The notes under the pieces: generated by a model
Told to the model about the DNA's origin: nothing
Databases searched by the model: none
The model's input: only the letters and a program-made list of their open reading frames with translations
Assembly: GCA_023375675.1 (NCBI GenBank)
Contig: JALQBC010000004.1
Location: forward strand, 620,001 to 684,000
Direction: 5' to 3'
Source of the DNA: Cytospora piceicola
Taxonomy: Eukaryota > Ascomycota > Sordariomycetes > Diaporthales > Cytosporaceae
Length of the DNA: 64,000 nt
Part shown: positions 35,717 through 47,369 of the stretch, piece after piece
Layout of the letters: each line of letters opens with the position of its first letter
Numbering within the stretch: position 1 is the stretch's first letter
Made by a program: the position numbers and the translations under genes

Positions 35717-36882
35717 ATGCCTCGAATATCACCATCAATATTACGTCGTGCATACAAGATCTCGCCCCATGCAGCAACACTCTTGCCAGCCACTCGGGAC
35801 TTGTCCTCGGCCCTGAACGAGCTGCGATGGATACGTGAGCATGTCCAGCAGCTCATGCACGAGCAACCCGTCCTCAGCAGCAGTAGCATAACTCTGGAGA
35901 GCCACGTCGCCTCTCTCTGTCGGCGTCGTGGGAAAGGAGTTCCCCTTCAGTATGTCCTCGGCACACAGCCATTTGGCAACCTGGAGATGAAATGTCGTCC
36001 CGGTGTCTTGATACCTAGGTATGCTACACACCTGGCTCCATGCAGGAAAATTCGGCGCTGACTGAAGAGTTTGAGGACACATAAAGGCCAGAGCCAGAAG
36101 CCTACACCACACACCTAGCCGCTCTCATACAGAACGGCACCCTACTCGGCGGGAACTCACCGCCCTCCCCACCAACAACCCTCCGCGTGCTGGACCTCTG
36201 CACAGGCACAGGCTGCATAGCCCTCCTCCTGTACTCCCTGCTCCACCGCACCGTCCCCAGCCTCCACGCCCGGGGCGTCGACATCTCCCCCCATGCCGTG
36301 CAGCTGGCCCGCGAGAACGTCAGGCACAACGCCTCCAGGGGGCTGATGCCACTGCCGTCACCGGACCAGTCCCTGGCCTTCGGCCAGGCCGACATCTTCT
36401 CGGAGTCCCTGCCGGAGGAGCTGTCGCGGCGGGGCGGCCACCCCTGGGACGTCATGGTCTGCAACCCGCCCTACGTCTCCCACTGGGGGTTTGCGCACCA
36501 GACCGCGCGGGACGTGAGGAACTACGAGCCCAAGATCGCGCAGGTGCCGATGGTCACGTACGACGGCGACGGTGGCGGCCACCATGAGCCGGAGGACGTG
36601 TTCTACGCGCGGCTGCTAGACATCGGGGCGAGGTTGGGGCCGAGGGTCATGCTGTTTGAGGTAGGGGATCTGAAGCAGGCCTTGCGGGTTGTAGAGATGG
36701 CCCTGGGACACAAGGGGCTATCAAGCTCGCGGCTCGAGGTCCAGGCAGAGGTCTGGAGGGATTGGCCGGATTCAGCGCCTGAGGAGGACGAGGAGACTTC
36801 AGCGACTGTTTGTGGCAGTAGCAGACAGGTGCAGATCAGAGGGAGTGGTCATGGCCGGTCTGTATTCATACAATGCAGGTGA
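35717..36882 (+). CDS. MTQ1: PrmC/HemK-like glutamine methyltransferase, probably mitochondrial (Mtq1-like)
   Basis: Predicted exons: 35717-36018 and 36087-36882 (365 aa). The N-terminus is helical and basic (ILRRAYKISPHAATLLPATR), like a mitochondrial presequence. GKGVPLQYVLGTQPFG and the join LIPR-PEPEAYTTHL match the PrmC family. The SAM-binding motif is LDLCTGTGCIAL and the catalytic motif is NPPYVS. PrmC/Mtq1 methylates the Gln of the GGQ motif in release factors. The intron (36019-36086) contains TACCTAGGTA at its 5' splice site. The stop lies only 84 bp from the LeuRS stop on the other strand. Confidence 0.87.
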
Positions 36883-36966
36883 TATTCTACATTCTCTCTC
36901 CTTTTGAAACTGCATAATCGTACAGCGATTGCTATAGCAATGCGGGTGGGTATCTTCATACATACA

Positions 36967-39906
36967 CTACAGTACAAAATTCACAACCTTGCCGTTCTTA
37001 ACAACAATAGTCTTCTTGGCCGCGAGGAGGTCTTCCGCCGCCGGAAGTTTTGCAGCCCCGGGCTTCTTCGTAATTTCGTCCACAATCCATGCCTCCAACT
37101 CCTCCCGCCCCATGCCTTCCGCGGGGATAGGTATATCCACCACGGCCCTCACCTTGCCGTTGATCTGTACCGCACACGGCTGCTCCCTTGGTTTCATGAG
37201 CGGTAGGGTTCCGTCCGTCACGGGGAAACGAACGGAACTAGAGAACAGGGGCTCCTGCGATCCGAGCAGCTGCCAGCACTCTGATGCGAAGGCCGGTGCG
37301 ACCGGAGCAAGCATTCTGACGAGAGCTGACACGGCGTGGGTGCGAACGGTTGGGTTCCCACCCACGTTAGAGATGATCGTGTTGGTCAGGACCATGAGAT
37401 CTGAGATTAACGTGTTCAGCGAGTTCACCTTTTGGTAAGAGTCTGTCACCGACACAATCGTCCGCTGGACACCTCGCCATATAGTTGTATCGATATCCCA
37501 TTGCTTCAGGGCCGCCTTGTCCATCTCTTGTGTTTTCTGGGCACAAATCTTGATGTGCTCGGTGACGCCGTTTTCACTGCTGCTATCGGCCGAGCTGGCT
37601 GTAGCCAAGTCATGGATCCGGCCCAGCCAGCGCGTGACACCCGAGATTTTCGCCTCGTCCCAATTCACCACATCACTGACCGGTGCCTGGAAGAGCATGT
37701 GTGCTCTGGTGGCGTCAGCTCCATACTTGGCAATGAATTCAGTCGGATCGACGCCGTTGAACTTGGACTTTGACATCTTCTCATAGCTGATGACTGCGGC
37801 CTCTCCAGTGGCGACCATCTTCGGATTATAGGCATCTGTTAGATCGACTTCTTCAGGCTTCAAGAATTGGCCGTTGGAGGGGTTGATGAAGGTCTTGCCG
37901 TGGACCATCCCCTGTGTGATCAGGCGAGTGAACGGTTCGTGGACCATCTCGGAAGATCCTTCGGGACCAAGTGAGGAAGTCATCAGGAATTTATAGATGA
38001 AGCGCGCATAGAGGAGATGCAGAATTGCATGCTCTATACCGCCGACGTAAAGATCAACTGGCAATAATGATGCGCTTTCCTTCGAGAAGGGCGCCTTGCT
38101 ATTGTGCGGGTCCGCGAAACGCATGAAGTACCAACTCGAGTCCACGAACGTGTCCATGGTGTCAGTATCCCTCTTCGCAGCACCGCCACACTTCGGGCAA
38201 GGCGTATTCACCCACTCGGACGCCGTCTCGAGTGGATTGCCTAGCTTGCCCTCAGCCCAGTGGTTGTCAACCTCAGGCAGCTTGACCGGAAGCTGGTTGT
38301 CCGGGACGGGCACAGCACCACAAGAGTCGCAGTGCACGATGGGGATGGGAGTTCCCCAGTATCTCTGACGGCTAACAAGCCAGTCTCTCAATCGCCACTT
38401 CTCGACCGGCTTAGAAAGCTCCGCGGTTTCAAGCATCTTGACCAATACTTCGCCGGCTTCTTTGGATGATTTGCCTTTGAAGGGTCCACTGTGCTCCGTC
38501 ATCACGCCGTGTTCTATGAACGGCTCATTTGACATGGCCGTCGTGGCTTCGTCCTCTGAAGAAGCTAGCACGATGCGAACAGGCTGGTCGTAATGGTGCT
38601 CCTTCCAGAAGGCATGGTCACGGAGATCATGGCCTGGGACGCCCATGACCGCACCCTCGCCGTAGTCACCTAGGACGTAGGGTGCAACGTATATGGGCAG
38701 AGACTGCTTTGTTGCGTCGGGAGTTTGCTCGTGGTATGCGAGCGGGTTGATAGCCCTCAAATTAGGGAGCATGTAGCCGACCTTGGAATCTGGTGGTAAA
38801 CCGGGCAGCGTGTCAAGGAAAGCCTGAAGTTCAGGGTCGGACTCGGAGATTCTCTTTACAATAGGATGTGTTGCAGAGAGTGCCAAGTACTGCACCCCAA
38901 ACAATGTGTCAGGCCTGGTAGTGTAAACCTCGATGGCAACATGAACATCCTGGCTATGGGCCAAGATTGGAAATTTGATCATTGCGCCTTGCGACTTGCC
39001 CAGCCAGTTCTTTTGCATGGCGAGCACCCTCTCAGGCCAGGCCTCTTCCTTCGCTAGGACTTCTAGGTCCTGGAGCAGGGCCTCACGGAATTCTGATATC
39101 TTCAGGAACCACTGCTTCAAACGACGCTTCTCGACCTTGGCACCAGATCTCCAGGAGCAACCATTGGCATCCACTTGTTCATTCGCCAGTACGGTCTTAT
39201 CCACAGGGTCATAGTTGACCTCGGCTTCGGTTTGGTATGCCAGTCCTTTTTCATGTAGCAAGAGAAAGATCTTCTGTGTGTGCTTGTAGAACTCGGGGTC
39301 ACAGGTGGCGATTTCCTACATTGTAACATGGTCAATGACAGAATCCGGATATCCAAGAGACAGACGTCTGGAAAGAAGGGGAAAGGCACGCACGCGATCC
39401 CAGTCCCAGCTACCGTTCATGACTTGCAGTTGCTCCTTCATCTTGGCAATGTTGCCCTTGGTCCAGGTGGCAGGGTTGCTACCCCGTTGCAGCGCAGCGT
39501 TCTCAGCTGGAAGACCAAACGCATCCCACCCCATGGGGAGGATGACCTTGGTCCCCTGGAGAGCATAGAATCTCGCAAGAACATCGGCAATGGTATAGAC
39601 TCGCAGGTGGCCAATGTGGAGGTAACCTGAAGGGTACGGAAACATGGGCAGGATGTATTTGGCGTCCTTGTCGGCATTGTTGCCATTGCCGGTCTTCTGG
39701 GTCTGTTCAAGTTTGACCCGATCCCATTCTGCCCGCCACTTCTTGTCCAAGGCTGGCAGGTCTAGCTTCGACGATACGGTGGAGGCGGCGCGGCATGATT
39801 GCAACACGCTGTGAAGGCAGGATGTTCGGCTCAAGAGAGTGAGTTTGCGCGTGGCGACCGCGACTGGCAAGTGACGGCCTATGGACCTTGCGTAGACCAT
39901 CGACAT
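36967..39906 (-). CDS. leu-5: Mitochondrial leucyl-tRNA synthetase
   Basis: Predicted exons: 39906-39394 and 39315-36967 (953 aa). The first ~40 residues are Arg/Ser-rich without acids, a mitochondrial presequence. The class I signature is [15 protein letters not shown] (HIGH) and the second is [10 protein letters not shown] (KMSKS). The CP1 editing domain has [20 protein letters not shown], and the leucine-specific region follows. The C-terminus ends with a [14 protein letters not shown] segment. It charges mitochondrial tRNA-Leu; in Neurospora leu-5 and yeast NAM2 this protein also affects group I intron splicing. The single intron is in phase 0. Confidence 0.95.
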
Positions 39907-40935
39907 TGTGAGAGCATGTTTTCCGGTGGTTTAATTGAAGTGTTGTTTGGTTCAGTCCATGCCGCCAGCAGTCTGGAGTGGCGTTACGGGTTGCAGGTCT
40001 CAGTCACGGCTCGCAGTAAATAATCCGTATCTTACAATTTTTTGGGGAGCTCCAAGAGCTCCGAAGCTTACAGCAGCTTTCCGCAGGGTCCAGTCCGCAG
40101 TGCTAGCGGGCGTTGTGCAGGCGCGATGGTGCCGCGCCGTCTCAGCGGATGCGCCGCCTTATGACGACATTTAGCGACATGTCATCGGTTCAAAGAAATC
40201 AATCATGCAGACATTGCAAGATTACGACTGCAACCTGTCTCCGGACCGACGACCAGGGACTATGGACGGACTTACATAGTACCACAGTAGCAGAGTAGTA
40301 ACAAAGGTCAATGTTAAGCTCAGGAGCCTCCAAAACGCCAACGATGGAGCCGCTCGTTCTTGGACTGTTCTTCGGGAAGATATTGACCAGTCACACAACT
40401 CCCTTGCGTTCTAGTGCGATACTACATTATGTAGAAGGCTGGCAGCGGTGGCTAGAGCTTCCAAGGCTAACTAATATAGAGGCTACATAGTACATATCCA
40501 CCGGTACTTACTCTAGGTACGCAGTAGCATCGCAATCGCTTGCCTCGCTTGGCTCTTCCTGGTTTTGTCCTTGTTTCCGCAACCGCCTTTTATTCAATTT
40601 CCCTTCTTCGGACTCAAAGCGACTTCAATAGTGCTCTAGTATTGCTTCACTGCCAATCCTTGCTACCACAGTATCTGCCCCTGTCGATACAACTTAACCC
40701 GCTGTAACCCGCTCGACCGTCACCAATACAACTACCGTCCCCAGTACGACCAAGACCCGACCGCCTCCAATCAACGACCAACGCGTTCTCGACCCGTGCT
40801 TGCGCTTTCGTTTCGAATATGGTTAGGTCGGTGTACGGACTTACATAGTTGGAAGAAATTGGGACTCGGAGATCGGAAAACCACAACCGAAGCAGACGAC
40901 GCCCCCCTTCGACCGGGCCGAAACCCTCCTTCATC
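39907..40935. promoter_or_regulatory. Shared upstream region of divergent LeuRS and permease genes
   Basis: About 1 kb between divergent start codons, likely containing both promoters and leaders. The permease side is C/T-rich near 40560-40760. No gene could be supported. Confidence 0.55.
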
Positions 40936-42856
40936 ATGCCACCCTCGTACTCGAACCTCCAAGCGCACACGCGCGACTCCCTCGAGCTCGCCTCGCTCGC
41001 CAGCTCCGACCATCTGAACGAGGACGCAGACACGGACTCCCGCCCCAGCATATCCTCGTCGCGGAAGCTCTCCCTCGAGCAGGATGATCCCCTGGACGCA
41101 GGGAACCCGGCGGTCGGCGGCCGGCCCACCAACGGCCACGGACGCACCTTCTCCGTGTCCTCTGCCTTCGACTTCACTGCCAACATGTTCCCCCTCTCCT
41201 CCACCGCCGGGGCCGGCTATGCTCCCATCGGCACCCCGGCCGTCGCCGCGACGCAGAACGGCGGCCTGGCTGGGGGGTCCCTCGAGAAGCACAAGACCTT
41301 GACGTACCTCAACGGGCTGTCCCTGATCGTCGGTCTGATCATCGGGTCTGGGATATTCTCCTCGCCGAGTCAGGTCAACGCCAACGTTGGATCGCCAGGT
41401 GCCGCGCTTATCGTCTGGGTGATAGCCGGGGTCCTGGCATGGACGGGAGCTGCCAGTTACGCCGAACTCGGTGGCGCAATACCTCTGAATGGAGGATCGC
41501 AGGTTTACCTGGCAAAGATCTTCCACGAGATCTGGGGCTTTCTCTTCATGTGGTCTGCTGTCTTGGTCCTGAAGCCCGGTAGCTCGGCCATCATTTCCAT
41601 CATTATGGGAGAATACATCGTGCGCGCTGTCATTGGCGCAGAGGCCGAGACTATCAACCCCTGGATCAACAAGTCGGTTGGCCTGGTCGGGCTCTTCCTC
41701 GTGACCTTCCTCAACTGCGTCTCGACAAAGCTAGGGACGCGTGTGAACGACATGCTCATGTTCTTGAAGTTTATTGCATTGCTTGGTGTTACTATTACCG
41801 GTATTGTGGTCGCGTGCACTGGATATTCATACGGTGGAAACCCAAATCTGGATTGGAAAACTCATGACTGGTTTGAGGGGACGAGCAAGGAGACGTCGTC
41901 TTGGGCGGTGGCCCTGTATGCTGGTCTATGGGCTTTTGACGGATGGGACAATGTAAGTTCACAATTTTCCAAGCCACGGTATTTCAAGTCCCGTTTCTCT
42001 GACACTGTATTAGACAAATTACGTTGTGGGAGAGTTCCGCAATCCCAGCCGAGACCTGCCCCGGGTCATCCACACGGCCATGCCGATGGTAATTCTTTGC
42101 TACGTGTTGGCCAATGTCTCGTACTTCCTGGTCTTGCCCCTGGCGGCTACCAACTCGTCAAACACCATTGCCGTCTTGTTCGGCGCCAAGGTCTTTGGCC
42201 CCATCGGGTCGCTCTTCCTGGCTCTGATAGTCGGCGCGTCGTGCTTCGGCGCGCTGAACAGCTCCACGTTCACGAGCAGCCGGCTCGTCTACGCCGCCGG
42301 CAAGGAGGGCTACATCCCGGCGCTGTTCGGCCGCATCGGCGCCGGCTCGAGCTCGCCGGAGAACAGCCACGTCTCCAGCATGCGGACGCGCGGCTGGTTC
42401 TCGGCCCGGCTCGCGCGGTTCATCGGGGACGAGGACACGGGCTTGTTCTTCACGCCCGTCAACGCCCTGCTGCTCAACTGCGCCCTCACCACCGCCTACG
42501 TCCTCGTGGGCGAGTTCAACACCCTGCTTACCTTCTACGGCGTGGCTGGGTACTCCTTCTACTTCCTGACCGTGCTCGCCCTTATCGTCCTCCGGTCCAG
42601 AGAGCCCGGCCTGGAGAGGGCTTACAAGACCTGGATCTCGACGCCTATCATCTTCTGCTGCGTCAGCCTGTTCCTGCTCACGCGGGCGGTCTTTGCCGAG
42701 CCGCTGCAGACCTTGATAGTGGTCGCTTTCGTAGTAGCAGGCGTGCCCGTGTATTACCTGAGGGTCAAGAGGAAAGGCCCTGCCAAGAGGTCACATGACT
42801 ATGACGAGGATGAAACGGGGCCGTGGTGGAAGTTTTGGACACGATGGCGGAGATGA
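40936..42856 (+). CDS. LAT-type amino acid permease
   Basis: Predicted exons: 40936-41952 and 42014-42856 (619 aa). A ~120-residue hydrophilic, Ser-rich cytosolic N-terminus is followed by about 12 membrane segments, starting TYLNGLSLIVGLIIGSGIF (the TM1 GSGIF substrate loop). The exon join gives DGWDNTNYVVGEFRNPSRD, a family hallmark. Relatives include yeast Mup1/Mup3-like and animal LAT (SLC7) transporters; substrate (methionine or a broad range of neutral amino acids) cannot be told from sequence. The tail is charged and Trp-rich (GPWWKFWTRWRR). The frame extends upstream, but the chosen ATG gives a sensible start. Confidence 0.9.
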
Positions 42857-43739
42857 ACTATGGGGGCAGAGGTGAGGGATGAGAAGCCATCTTGCATGTG
42901 GTTGGATATGCATATAGAGGGTGACGTATTTCATAGACCGTCATGATCTTCGATCATAAAAAACAATATAATTTTTGACGATAATGTACCAGTGAACTCG
43001 TCCATCAGTCGCATGGGTGCCCTCATACCGGCAGGCCATCCCAATGTTTCGAAGGTTTTAGAGCGAGAAATGCAGGACCACCACCTAAGGAGGTTTTTAA
43101 AATAAACAAATAAAAACACTTAAACAAAACACCACAAGCTGATCTATGTTTCCTGGCACCATCCTACTACTCTGCCTATGTTGGCTGAGATCACGAGAAT
43201 ACCCACCAACTTAGCCGCTCCTTCAACCGCTCAACCCCAACCAACATCGCATCAGAAAAAGTCTCCTGTTGCACATATTGATTTCAAGTTTCACCTTACA
43301 AACTTTTCCAAATCAATAGAGAAGGGCAATGGAATGTGGCGATAGATGTGTAGGTCAATAAAAATCTTTTGAAACCCCCAATCAATGCCACAAGATGCGT
43401 TATTGATTAAAAAAGTTAGGTGTTAAGTCTGGTGGTTAGTCGACAAGATCCAGGGATCTGATTGTTTTGTCTGTTTCAACAATACAACCTACTCAGGATG
43501 GTAAACACTTCAATGATAATCACGGAAGACTGGTTCTTATGTTTCAACTTTTTTTTTATTTGTTTATCTTGTTATCCAAAAGCGATAGCTTATTATGAAT
43601 TCCTATACCCAAAAAAAAGTAAGAAGACGCAACAAGTTATCGTCCCAATGTTGCTACACTATCCAACCAGGTCGAGTGTCCCGACCGTCGAATGTTTGCT
43701 CCCAAAGACTCTGCCGCCATGAGAATATTATAGAATAAT
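42857..43739. other. AT-rich intergenic region between convergent genes
   Basis: About 880 bp between the permease and formate dehydrogenase stops, with many A/T runs (for example T runs near 43552 and A runs near 43611). No gene could be supported. Confidence 0.6.
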
Positions 43740-45731
43740 CTATTTCTTAGCGGGGCGCTGGCCGTAAGCCTTGGTGGCGTAGTCACCGTCGATGACGATG
43801 AGGTCCTCAGCACGGTAGTCGTGCTTGCCGGTGAGGTAGGACTCGAGGATGGCCTTGGTTCCGTCGGCGTAACGCTTCTGGGCGTCGAGGGAAGTACCGG
43901 ACATGTGGGGGACCATGGCGTTGCCGCCGCCGAAGGGGTTCTTGGCGTGGCGCAGGGGGTGGTCCTTGGGGGCGGGCTGGGGGAACCAGACGTCACCACC
44001 GTATCCGCGGAGGTGGCCGCTCTTGAGTGCGTCGGCGACGTCCTCCTTGACGACGATGGCGCCACGGGCGGTGTTGACCAACCAGGAGCCGGGCTTCATC
44101 TTGCTGATCAGCTCCTTGTTGAACATGCCGTAGGTCTTCTCGTGGAGAGGGCAGTTGATGGTGACAACGTCACACTGGGCGAGCATGTCCTCGAGCTTGT
44201 CGACACGTCGGCAGCCAATCTCCTTCTCCTTCTCGGCGGACAGGGGCTGGTAGTCGTAGTAGAGCAGCTCCTTGCAGTCGAAGGCGCGGAGGCGGCGCAG
44301 GACACGCTCACCAATACGGCCGACGGCGACGGTACCGACAACCTTGCCCTCGAGGTCGAACTCGTTCTTGGCGGCCTCGGCGACGTCCCAGTTGCCAGCC
44401 TCGATCTGCTCGTGTGCGGGGACGAAGTTGCGGACCAGGACGAGCATGGTCATGATGACGTGCTCGGCGACCGAGACGACGTTGGAGCCGGTGACCTCGG
44501 CGACGGTGACACCGCCGTTGGTCTTGTTGGCGGCGTTCAGGTCGACATGGTCGGAACCAATACCGGCAGTGATGGCGATCTTAAGCTTCTTGGCCTTGGC
44601 GAGACGCTCAGCGTTCAGGTAACCAGGGTGGAAGCTGTAGAACGGCAGATGATGTGTTAGTCTCTGGTATTGTATGTCCCTGACAGTAACCCAAAGGGTT
44701 GGGGGTTTATAGTGGGGTGGGAGCAAGCTTACGGGGTGGTGATGATAATCTCAGAGTCGACGAGGTGCTTGTCGAACTCGGAGTTCTCGCCCTCCTTGTC
44801 GGAGGTGGTGACCAGGGTGTGACCCTGGCTCTCGAGCCATGGGCGGAGACCAAGCTCGTTCTGTGTGGCACCCAGCAGAGCGGGAACCTGAGTTGGAGGT
44901 GTCAGCAACAATTTCTGGAAGTAGTAGAACATAGAACGATGCTATTCCAAGCTCCAGTCTCCACCTCCACAGGGTAGTGCTTGTATGGTACAGTGGGGCC
45001 CGCTCCGTCACAGACCCGAGCCCAGATTAACCAGACATGATGCATGCGTATGACGCAAGACCCACGTTCTGTCTTCTGGGCTCCGGCCCGAACACGGCAT
45101 TGCCCACTGCCCAACAGCACACTGCAGACGTTGAAGCTGTTTTGACCACATATTCCTAGTCTGATCCAGGCAAGCAGGTGTTACCCCGCATTGCACTTGT
45201 CGAACCAATTCGTCGGGCCCCCAGAACAAATAGCCACCATGCCCTTTTCTTGTATCAAAGAGTTTACCCCGCGAATTTCTTCGCGTTTGGGGATGGCGTG
45301 GTGAAGTTCTGTCTCAGGGGCCCATTGGTCGCCAAACTCTGGACCAGATGTTGGAGGTTTGTGGACACAAAACTCATGGCTGGACTGGAGGACTGAAATA
45401 GAACATTCATGTGAGGGAGAGGATTGGTTTGTAGACTTACCTCCTCGGCGTGCTTGCCACCATCGTACAGAACCATCAATACCTTGACCTTTTCACGAGG
45501 ACCATCTGTCAGCGATCGAATTGTGGTCGTTGGTCCCAACTTGCTCCGGCATGTCTGACTGAGGAGGGAGCTGGTGCCAGCTTGTCGTGGTGCGGCCGCT
45601 CCAGCGCGAGAGACTGAGGACCTCAGGGTGGAGGCGGCAGAGGATGAAGCAACAGAGTGCAAGCCTCGACTGCGCGAAGCAATGGGACCAATAGAACGGG
45701 CCAGGGGGCGAGAAATGGAGGAAAGTACCAT
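43740..45731 (-). CDS. fdh: NAD-dependent formate dehydrogenase
   Basis: Predicted exons: 45731-45441, 44887-44733, 44634-43740 (446 aa). The N-terminus is a long Ser/Arg-rich, mitochondrial-type extension before [16 protein letters not shown]. The core has [11 protein letters not shown], the NAD-binding [30 protein letters not shown] (Arg) and the catalytic His in [11 protein letters not shown]. It oxidises formate to CO2 with NAD+ reduction and is often strongly induced. Codon use is highly biased (mostly C-ending), a sign of high expression. Intron 1 is 553 bp, unusually long here, and separates the presequence exon from the rest. No intron-internal start giving a full cytosolic form was found. 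Confidence 0.95.
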
Positions 45732-47369
45732 CTTGACTGATTTTGTGTCTGTGTAGACTGTAATTTGGGAGAAAGGATTTCTTGTTGAGTGAGGGGGGAC
45801 GTAGATATTATATACGTCTGGATATGTTTAGATAGGATGAGACAGTGGAGTCTTGTTTGTTTGGAATGAGGAATGATTGTGCTGGATAAACTGATACTCG
45901 AAAGGGGAGGAACGAAGCATATATTTATGTGTCTCAAGAATACCTATGGAATTAGTAGGGGGGCCAGCCAAACCGGATGGATGGCCTCAACTCAACTCGG
46001 ATGATGATGGCTTTGAACGGCTAGTGGATCTTCATCATTGCCTGCGTCGGTCGCTGTTCGGGGGTACAGGATACCGGTACCTGGACTACCTAGCGGCCTT
46101 GATTATTGCTCTGAAGTGGTGTTTGAGGTATATGTGACATCAAACGCCGATAATGCGCGACAATGCGCGACGGACAGCTCGGAAACCCATTACTTCATCA
46201 GGCGACTTTGTCGTGGAGTCTTGTTCGGAGCTGTCCACTTAACACGGCCATTTCACTGAGCACGTACGTACATACATGCAAACTACTACTGTAGTATCTA
46301 GATACATACACAAGCTACACTACCTAGGTAATAGCTACTGAGATCGTACATTGCATACCTGTTTGCCTCCATATCTGAATCATGTCCACGAGGTGTTCTC
46401 GCCTTCCAAGGTATTCTATCACCCTCTGTCTATGCAGCCGGAATAATGGAAGACTGATCACTCAACATCATCTGCATCGGTCCATCGAGCTGCTACGAAT
46501 CGAATTGCCTTTCACGTAGACAACCCCGCATCCAGGGGCTATCTGTGTATGTAGTTTGCTCCCTCCTGCCGAATGCCGGTCAGGGAGAGGCGGGGGGGAG
46601 CATTGTCCCAAGTTCGGTATCTGGCAAGTTCGCGGGGCCAATAAATTGCCGGTCGTAGCTCGGTCATGCCTCGGAATTCTCGTGAGGCGGAGCCAACGAC
46701 GCATGGACCAAGAAATTACCCCTGGAGTTTGCCGGCCACACCGGCAAGCGCTTAACGCTTATTGATCCATTCAATGTTACTTAGTTAACTTAGCAGCTTA
46801 GGTAGGTTAGTCAGTATAACACTGTGTTTACAAGCTTGTCAGGACTAAAGAGTACCTAGGTAATCAACCGAACAGATTGGAATGCAAGAGAAGCTTTCTA
46901 GAACACGGGTTAAACTGTATGTATGCATGCATGTATGTATGTATGTACCTTGTATGTATGTATGTATATATGTATGCTATGTATAGTAATGTAGGCATTA
47001 TGTCCATGTTCGGTTCTATCTCGGAGACGCGAAACTACCTATCTAGATACATGTACACGAGTGGTCCATACGTACGGGTACGTACCCCGTACCAGACTGG
47101 CACATATCGACCCGCTGACTAAGAAATCCAACCCCGAAACACCATAAGCCCAGGCCCATTACAACCATTGCCTGCTACTGTACCATTGCTACCAATCGCA
47201 ACTCGACCCTTCCCCTTCTCCAACCTCGCATGCGCATGTACCCAGCATGACCAGCATGACCAGCATGGGAGCATGCATATGCAACGACTCCTTGTCAAGT
47301 CGTCATCTTTTACATGCAACGACACCCAACGCCTTTCAAACGCCTTGAATCTACTTCCTTCCCTCTTTT
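45732..47369. other. Intergenic region with microsatellite
   Basis: About 1.6 kb with no supportable gene. Contains TACCTAGGTA palindromes at 46321-46330 and 46853-46862 and a (TATG)n-type microsatellite at about 46914-46985. Confidence 0.6.
46914..46985. repeat. TATG/TGCA-type microsatellite
   Basis: Repeated TATG/CATG tetranucleotides with interruptions over about 70 bp. Confidence 0.85.

Noticed and set aside
43821..44660. Plus-strand open frame of 279 codons
   Set aside because: Antisense shadow of the formate dehydrogenase gene, caused by its strong codon bias; the translation is a Leu/Val/Asp/Gly-rich artefact.
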